From NCBI GenBank assembly GCA_012845835.1, contig JABAKD010000005.1, positions 10,062,823 through 10,126,822 of the forward strand: a stretch of DNA of 64,000 nucleotides, read 5' to 3'. A program made the translations under genes and the position numbers. Below, piece by piece: positions 10,501 through 19,500 of this stretch (positions are counted from its first letter, which is position 1; every line of letters begins with the position of its first letter). This DNA is from Undaria pinnatifida (Eukaryota; Sar; Phaeophyceae; Laminariales; Alariaceae). The notes beneath the pieces were generated by a model. It was not told where the DNA came from and did no database searches. It saw only the letters and a program-made list of their open reading frames with translations.

Positions 10501-13500
10501 CCGACTCTTGCCGACCCTTGGCGAAGCCTTACCGAACTTGCTAAACATCCCAGCACGTTTCTGAATGCCACCGAACTTGTCCGAACCATTCCGAACGGTA
10601 CCGATCGTTACTAAACAATGTCCAAAATTACCGAACCTTACCAAATTGCACTGAACCTTGCCGAATATTCCCGAGCCTTGCCGAATACCAGATATTACCA
10701 AACGCAACAAAACCAAACACAACCAAACGTTACCGAATACTACCGAACGGTTTTACGAAGATGGGCCCACCCCTTGGTTTAGCCGAGGCTCGAATGTCAG
10801 GTGATCGCAAACTAATTTGACAGAACCTTACCGAATATTCGTGAACCTAGCGCAACCAAACCGAACACAAAATTGCCGAACGTTACCGAATGTCTACCGC
10901 CAACCAAACCTAACCCAAATTTGCCGAACCTTACCGAATGCTTATACCGAACGCGAAATTCAGGTGGGCCCACCCCCTGGTCCGGCCGGAGCTCGGATGT
11001 CTGATAGTCGCGAACGAGAACTTGTTCACGCAGCAGCAGCAGTACTTCTACAGGGCTGTGATTCTGGTGATACAGCACGACCAAGACGGTACGGTGGGGC
11101 TTATTCTTAACCGGCCGACCACTTTCGCGATGGGGGATCTCTGCACGGGGAGCTTGCAGCGTGTTCCGGGCATGGAGGACAACGTGAGCGTTTGCTTATT
11201 AAGGGGTCCATGTACCTGTGTATCTATGCAAATACTATTGAGATGTACGTGTCTGTCTGTCTATCCATCCATCCATTCACCTACCCACCCACCCACCCAC
11301 CCACCCATTCACCTACCCACCCATCCACCCACCCATCCACCCATTCACCTACCCACCCACCCACCCACCCACTCACCCACTTTCAAGATGAGGGATCTCT
11401 ACAAGGGGAGCTTGCAGCGTATCCCAGGCATGAAAGAAAACTTGAGCGCGTGCTTGGTTTAGTTAATAGTACAATCATAGTCAATCCTCACGCGTGCTGC
11501 GATAATAAGTAAAGCTGTGAGCCGGTACGACTTTAGCCACCAGCTAGTTATTGGTCGGACTAACAGTCATTCGTTTCCCCGGAGGTGCGGACTATCAGAC
11601 GTATTGGGTGGGTTTCCATCTTGTAGGAAGGATTGTTTGATGCGGAGTGCGTTTTTTTCTTTTTTGGGCGGGGGGGCTCCGTCGGCCGGGGGAGGCTGAT
11701 TTGGCTTGCTTCACTCGCCCGACTCAAGTGGGCAAGTCGGCTAACCATCAGCCGGTTTCGCCAACCGACTTGACGACCGATGTCGATTTTTTTGGCTACC
11801 GGTACCTACCGATTAGTTTTTAGTCGCGAAACCCTGCGGACTCAACGGCTGTAATAGTATGGGTACAGTACCTTTTTCTGACTGGCGGGGGTGCTGAACT
11901 ACAGCTGCACCTACCGCGAGCCCTTCGGGGGGCCGTGTATTGCGCCCAAAGAAACGGCGATCGCGATAATTTCTAGCGTCTACCAGTAGCGTGAGCACCC
12001 AGCGGTACGAGTAGGACCATGCTGCGCCAGTGTCCCGTAAGAGTATTTGCGCTGTTGTCAGTCGGACACCATTTGTTTTTCATCGCCAAACCTGCGGTGG
12101 CCGATGCCGTAACCGCCAATTTTTCGTCGTCTTTTTTTTTCCCTCTGAAGCCTGAAAGGAGTTACTGCAGCAACTAACGACTACATCAGCTTGCGCTGCC
12201 GGGGTTGTAACGAAGACCACTGATAGGGACAGCTTACGCTATACCTACAATGGGACCCGAAGGGTCCGCCAGCTAGTGTTGGGTTGCGAAATCAGCTGAG
12301 TTAAATCAACACACGACGCGTATGAAAATACGTGGAAGTGTGGTGAGCTAAAGCTTTATTTTTCCCCATCCGCCGGAGGATGAAAAAAAATGGAAAAAAT
12401 CTTTCCAACACTGTCGGAATGCCGTTTTTTATTTTTCAAGTAAAATTGTCCTGCTGGCCCTGGCAGCGCCCGGGAAGAACCATTGACCTACGATGTCTTC
12501 GAAGAGTAACACATCTGTCAAAACGCGCGCGGCCGGAGTATCACCCAGCCTGCAAAGACGAGTGTCGACCCTTCTAAAATTGATCGAACGAACTCACAGC
12601 TGACGCATAGGTTTTGCAATATTTTTTGTGTAATATGAATAGTATTCTCTTTTTTTCCTTCGGGCGCTTAGGCCATGGGGGTTTGCTCAATGGGTTGCGT
12701 TTTTTTATTTTGCTCTCCTCAAGAAGGAAACGTTTGCGACAGTGCAGAGATCCTCAAGGAAGGAGCGCGGCTACGGTAAGGAGCGAAGGGGGGGGGGGGG
12801 GGGGGGGCGTGTTACTCATTTGTTGCTTGCCTTAGTCGTTTGGCCACTGACCACGCATCCCTTTCGAGACGGAGCACCGTTCCTATTCCTAATAAAGACC
12901 ACCTCCAACATTTGGACGCTCTCCTTATGCTTCTTCTGTATACGACATAGGAACCGTTTGCTTACCCTATCCCCGTCCTGTTTCGCTTTGGTCGAGGGGG
13001 GGGCTCGTTTGGCGGTGGCTCGGGGCCACTCGCGCGATTGACTCTCCTTTTTCTTTACGGTCTGCAGCTTTCGTAGACTGATTCTACGATAGCCCCTTCA
13101 ATAACCAGCGATTTCATTTTTTTAACGAACGTTTCACGGCTGCTCGACACAAGGAAATATACCGTTGAACACAAAGTGCCCATATATTTTTCTGTGTGCA
13201 AAGGTCTATCGATCGATGACGTCGGGGGCGTCGAGGGACACCGCATTTCGGGAGATACAACCGGGAGCTGGTTTTGAAACCGCCGATTTTCGTTGAAGAA
13301 GAGTTGGGGGGGCTACCGTAGTAAGACTCCGTAATGTTTTTTTGCTTTGCCGTATGAAACCGCCAATGGGATGGTCAGCTTATATACGCCACGGCAAACA
13401 AACCGCCTAAAGTATTGTTTCATTGAGGTACAGAGTATCTCGGGAGGGCGGCTCCAACCCAGTAATGAACACGCGGGTGCCCCCGTTCCCGTAGCCATGG

Positions 13501-16500
13501 TCACCCACACTAAATCCAAGTAGTTTGTTGAAAAAAAAACGTGGGTGCGGTTCTACGAGGGTTGGGGCACATAGACTTACCTACGGTGGGCACCCCGATT
13601 TGAGAGCACGCGAGACTTAAGCGCGGTTGAATCAGAATGTCGCGCCGTACTAAAAGCCGTACAATGCTCGACTACAGATAAGAACGATGTGTCGTTAAGA
13701 GCAATGTGTAGTTAAGAGCGCCTGCTTCGGGTTGTCACAGGGTGGTATTAAATGGGGGTGCCACTACCTGCTGTATATCGTGCTTATTTTCACTCCTATT
13801 GGCTTTGTCCGTAGCTCCTTGTGTAGTATAGTCTATTGCGGGGAGACAGAAGTAAGGACCCAGTAAGGTTAGTAAAAATTGGGGCATCCGCAGGTTTTGG
13901 TGTTTATCGTAGGTCCTCATTGCTATGTACGGTCTCCCGTAATGGCTCTATTCCATTGAAATATTGAAATTCTCAATTGTTATTTTTCGATTTTGCACAC
14001 CCCACGCGGGCACGTACGAATGCAGCAGTACTGATCTCTCCATAGCGACAGCCGGAAACAATGCCAGCACTATATCGGCCACCGGCACTACGCCGCATAC
14101 TGGCAGTACTGGTTGTTCCCATCCGTGCCAAGCGTTTTTACAGGCACTATAGCGGGCAACCGGCACTACTCAACCGGCACTATAGAGGGATCCCTACTGT
14201 GCGAGGAGTGTTCTTGTTCATTGGGCTTCGTATTTGGTTCGTGGGACAATATGTTCGTCCGTGGACAGGTACCTCCTCCCCTCGTTGGAGGCATGTAGGT
14301 CAAATGTTTTGTCTGTTGCACGAATAGCCTTTCAGAAACATTGGGGCAACTATTCGTCAGTGGACGAACGCGACACCCTCTCAAAAACATGGGGCAAGTA
14401 TTCGACCGTAAGTGAATATACCCGATCAGAATCATTTTTTTTTTTTTTTTTTCGACACTCGCGTCGCATTTTGTCTTGCGGCAAACGCGATAATAATCAT
14501 GTAATACAGTGGGTACACACGACGTGTATGAAAATACGTGGAAGTGTGGTGAGCTTAAGCTTTGTTTTTCCCCATCCGCCTGAGGATTAAGAAGAAAAAA
14601 AAGTAGAGGCATGCTAGGGTAGAAGTAGCACTTTTTGGCTGAATCGTTTTCTGCACGACGAGGGTCCTCAACCCCAAATCGTCGGAATTTCGCGATAACT
14701 GTCGTTATCGTTACCGTTATCGATTTTTTTGGGGTCTTATCGTATCGATGTGTGTTGTCTTTTCGATATCCAACGCTACTACCCGCCCTGTTGAACACGT
14801 GCGTGTATGGTGTAGTGGTATCGGCGTTTTTGTGTTTCTATTAATACACGATACTTATCGTTATCGTTATTGCTGTCTTTTTTGGGGGGGGGCTTATCGT
14901 ACCGACGTGTATGTCGCTTCGGTAACCAACACTACTACCCACCCTACTAAACGCCTCCTTGGGATCGTTTATCGAATTTTTAGTGTTTCTGTTCGATAAC
15001 GATAATTCCCGACGTCGTTGTCGTTATCAAAAGGTTTTTGGCCTTATCGTACTGAAGTGTTTGTCGTTCCGATATCCAACGCTACTGCTCACCTTACTAA
15101 ACACATCCTTGCGTCTTTTTTTTTCCTTCGGTGTCTATTTCGATAACGATGACGACAAACGATAACGATTACTATCGTCATCGTTATCGTTATGGAGTGG
15201 TTTGGGTTTTTATCATACCGAAATGTTTGTCGTTTCGATATCCAACACTGCTGCCCACCCTACTATACACCCTGACAGGTTTTGCGCTGTTTGTTGTTTC
15301 TGTTCGATAACACCAATTATAATTCTCGTTATCGTTAATGCTTGTTGACGTTTTGATGTTTTGCTGTTTCTATTCGATAACTATAGTTATCGTTATCGTT
15401 ATCGTTTATCGATTTTTTTGGTGCTTCTATTTGATAACTATTGTCATCGTTATCGTCATGTCGTTATCGAAAGTTTTTGGGCCTAATCGTAGCACTGGTC
15501 GTTTCAAAACCCAACACTACTACCCGACCTACTCATCACACCCCTCTCAGATTCTGTACATGGGAGGTTACGTGGCAGGCGCTCGAGACGACGGCTTGGA
15601 TGTGGTGAACCTCATGCATGGCAGGGATGATGTTCCTGGAATGGAGGTATGACACATCATTCAACGTGATTGGTGGTTAGTGGTAGTTGGTGATTGGTGA
15701 TTGATGATTGGTGGCTGGTGGTTGGTGGCTGGTGGCTGGTGGGGGGTGGTGCTTGGTGTGACTGGTGATTTTGTGATTGGCGATGGCTGCTTGGTGACTG
15801 GTGTTGGCGATCCTGATTGGTGAGTGATGTTCGGTGATTGGTGGTTGGTGATTGGTGATCGGTGATCGGTGATCGGTGATGGGTGATTGGTGGTCGGTGG
15901 TCGGTGGTCGGTGATTGGTGGTTGGTGATTGGTGGTTCGTGATTGGATCAGTGATTGACGATTGGTTGCCACGCCGCCCCGGGGGAGGAGTGGGGGGTCG
16001 GGATTGGTGGCCACGGCGGGCCGGTCGACCGGTCGGTCGGTCGACCGGTCGGTCGATCTTCTGTTTGTTGCAAAGCCATGTACTTTTTTTTTCCGATTTC
16101 GTGGACAAGAAACAAGAAACGCATAAATAAAAAGCACAAACGGCGCAGAAAACTCAAATAGGTGCATCTATATGAGTTCATGCAGAGTACGCAGCAACAA
16201 CATCAAAGACGTAAATTGAGATTTTACGGTAAGAAACAAGCGGGCTTCCCACTGTTGCACGAAATCTAATCAATATTATTTATTCAAGCTGCAATAGGGC
16301 ACACCCTGCCTCACATGAGAATTTGAGCCTGACTCCCCCAAAGAGTTTTAAGTGGTGTCTTCTAGTGCTTGTGGTTTGCACAGGTACATTTAAGCAACCC
16401 ACGCCTCCGTAATATATGCCGCGGGGTAGTTTTTCCGACGTATGTAGCTCAGTTTCGACGATCTGGTTGATGTTCCACGCTTTTGTTTTTCGTTACATTT

Positions 16501-19500
16501 TTCCTTCCGATAGTTTTGTTCCCAGGCGATCGGCGTTAGGGTTAGGGTTGGAATTTTCAGGTACAGCAGTAGTGGTCCCTCGATAGTGCCGGTATGTACC
16601 TCTATAGTGCCGTTATGTCCCTGTATAGTGCCTTTATGTGCCTCTATAGTGCCGGTATGTGCAGTATAGAGGGAAGTGACGGCGCTATATCGGCAGCCGG
16701 CACTACTCCGCATGCTGCCACTGTTTGTTTTCCCATACATGCCAAACATATTTCACAGGCACTATAGCGGGCAACCGGCACTACAGAGCGACCACTACTG
16801 CTGCAAGAGTATTTTAACCAGGGCTCTTCACGGGTCAGGTCACTTCTCGCGGATCGGATCGTGTCAAGGTGACCCGGCCCGACCCGTTATATATGGAAGC
16901 CTCCTGACCCGACCCGACCCGTTATATATGGAAGCATCCTGACCCGACCCGACCTGACCCGATCCGTACGGCGATATTTCCAACACCTCCTGACCCGATC
17001 CGACTCGACCCGCGGCTTCGTGAAATACCTCCTAACCCGACCCGCGGGCCGGGATATGACCCGTCAAAAGCCTTGATTTTAACCGTCTTTGTGGAAGCTG
17101 GGCCAATATCTGTACGCCCGTGTCCGTTTTTGTTTGTGAGTCGTCCGTCAACCAGCCGACCAAACCGTCGTCCTTCTCGAAAATATTTGGCACATAAGAC
17201 AGATCACGATATTGTTACTGGTAGATCGTCTATATATCCTTTAGCTGTCCTCCGGATCAACGTGTTGTGCGGGATCTGCGTAGTACACGGGTCCAAACCA
17301 GGATACACACACGCTAGATCGTGCGGATGATCCGGCTTTCGCCCGGCAGCATGATCTAGAGGCCACGCAGATCACATAGATCAGGGATTTATCTTGCCCC
17401 GGGAGGCAAATGTTGTTCAGAGGAATCTCATCAGTCTGACGTGTGAAAGGTTTCCCGCTTTTGTTTCCCGCCAAAACCTTCGTGAAAGCTGGGCCAAGGC
17501 CGGTACAGCCGCTGGCTCAAAAATGAGGGCGTGTATTACCACGCAAACTTTAGTGTAGCCGCTGCCTGATTAATCACTTTCCTGTAAAGCTAAGGGTCGA
17601 TTCTGTTGTGGTGGATCTCTTTCTTGTGACAGGATTGATGGGGCTCTTTCTCAACGGAGGGTCGGTACGCAGTAGTACAAGTATTAATGGTACTTCGAAG
17701 TAAAATAACTGAGTTTTCGGTCTTTCCGAAAGAGCGGTTCCTTTTGTTGTTGTTGTTGTTGTTGTTCGGATCCGCCTTGGTTCGGAGTAAGCTGCCCATC
17801 AATCAGACGACCGACCAACCATGATGATGATGATGATGATGTTATCACGTTAGAGCTCAGTTTCCTGAAACGTAAGAGGCTACATATAAGGAAGCGATCC
17901 GATGGAAGACAACAAGCACTACATGGTTGGTACGTGCACCGCATTTCCGCAGGAGTATATAGGGTATATACCAACACGCCAAGAGAAGGACAAAACGCGG
18001 GCAACCATGGGGTTTTCTAGAACGATTGTGCCGCCAACCATCGTCTCTAGTTAGCCGCCCATCAACCAGCCGATCACCCAACCATCGTCCTTTTCAAATG
18101 ATTGTGCCGTTGACCATCGTTTCTACTACGGCAGTAGTCACCCAGTAATCAACCGATTAACCAACCATCGCATTTATCGAATCATGGTGCCGTCAATCAC
18201 GGTCTCTCAAAGTCGCCAGGAGACGGCACATGGATCCTTTGACAGACGCCGCCAAGGAAAACGACTTGACAGACGGCCTTAACGGCCGAAACCCGGGGTC
18301 ACGACAAAACCTCCCCGTTTTTGGTAAACGCCTTAAGATCTGGCCATAGTACTGAAAAGCATGTAAAGCAGAGGTTTCCATACATGAACCGGAGGATTCT
18401 ACCACGGGGATAGGGGACAACCAGTCTAGACGGGTGAAAATGCCTTGCCTGACAGCCTTGACGGACTGCACGCTTGACGCTTGCCCGTCTCCGGACATCT
18501 TTGCCGCCTCTGTTAATATTGCAGGTGGTGAAAGGACTTCGTCTGGGAGGCCTGAAGGAGGCCCTCGCGCTTGTCGCGGAGGGGAAAGCGGACCCCGAGG
18601 AATTCAAGGTGAGCTATTGTTTTGGTTACATTAGGTTCAGGGTGGGAACGTTAATCTCCTGTTCTTGTGATTCATATACAGTACCTGGCTCAGGACATCT
18701 TGTAAAGAACATAAGTACTTGCACATCCTGGGTTTCTTATCTGGGAAAGGGTGCGCTCTACACTAACTTCGGTGTAACGGCTCCCGAATTTCTTATTGTC
18801 AGACCCCTTAAAAATCTGATTCCGATAAAATAAACGGTACGCGAGGAAGAAATGCGGAAAATGCAGGGTCACGGTACTGCCGAAGGAGGACGCATTGTAA
18901 TTTTTCTTCTGACATCTCCCGTCGAATGGTACGGCTTGGGCCCTCTCAACCGGGGGGGGTGGGGCAGTAGAACGACACCCCCTCCCCTCTAGAAGCAGGG
19001 CGTTCTTATCGGATATCGGGACATTTTTTTTTTTTAACGATTTTATCGATGAGATTATCGATACGATTTCCGATTGATCGGAACTTCCGATACGATATGA
19101 AACCCTATTAATTGTGGTGATACTTATTTTCAGGGCTTTTTACGGGTCGGGTCAGGTCTGGGGGCCTGGGTCCGACACGACCTATGGCATTTGCAAAGCC
19201 TCCTGAAATGACCCGACCTGACCCGGCCCGTGAGATTTCGAGCACCTCTTGACCCGACCCCACTCGACCCGCGAGACTTCGAAGCCTCCTGGCCCGGCCC
19301 GCGGGTCGGGTCATGACCCGTGAAAAGCGCTTATCTTGACCACACTCTTGTTTTCGTTTTCGTTTTTGTTTTTGCTCATCCCTTCTATTATCTTCGCACC
19401 TTTCCTTTCTCCTTCTCCCTCCCTAGACCTAACTCAGACCCGGGTCACTAGGCAGGCTCTTCTCTCCCCCTCCCCTCTACGGTACGTGCCTTCGTTTTTA

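Noticed and set aside
11192-11512. Pro/Thr/His-rich frame continuing from exon 3
   Set aside because: It reads through the donor into a CCCA minisatellite; splicing to exon 4 restores the family domain.
15661-16167. 168-codon Thr/Pro/His frame on the minus strand
   Set aside because: A by-product of GATTGGTG repeats in intron 4, with no domain or unique sequence.
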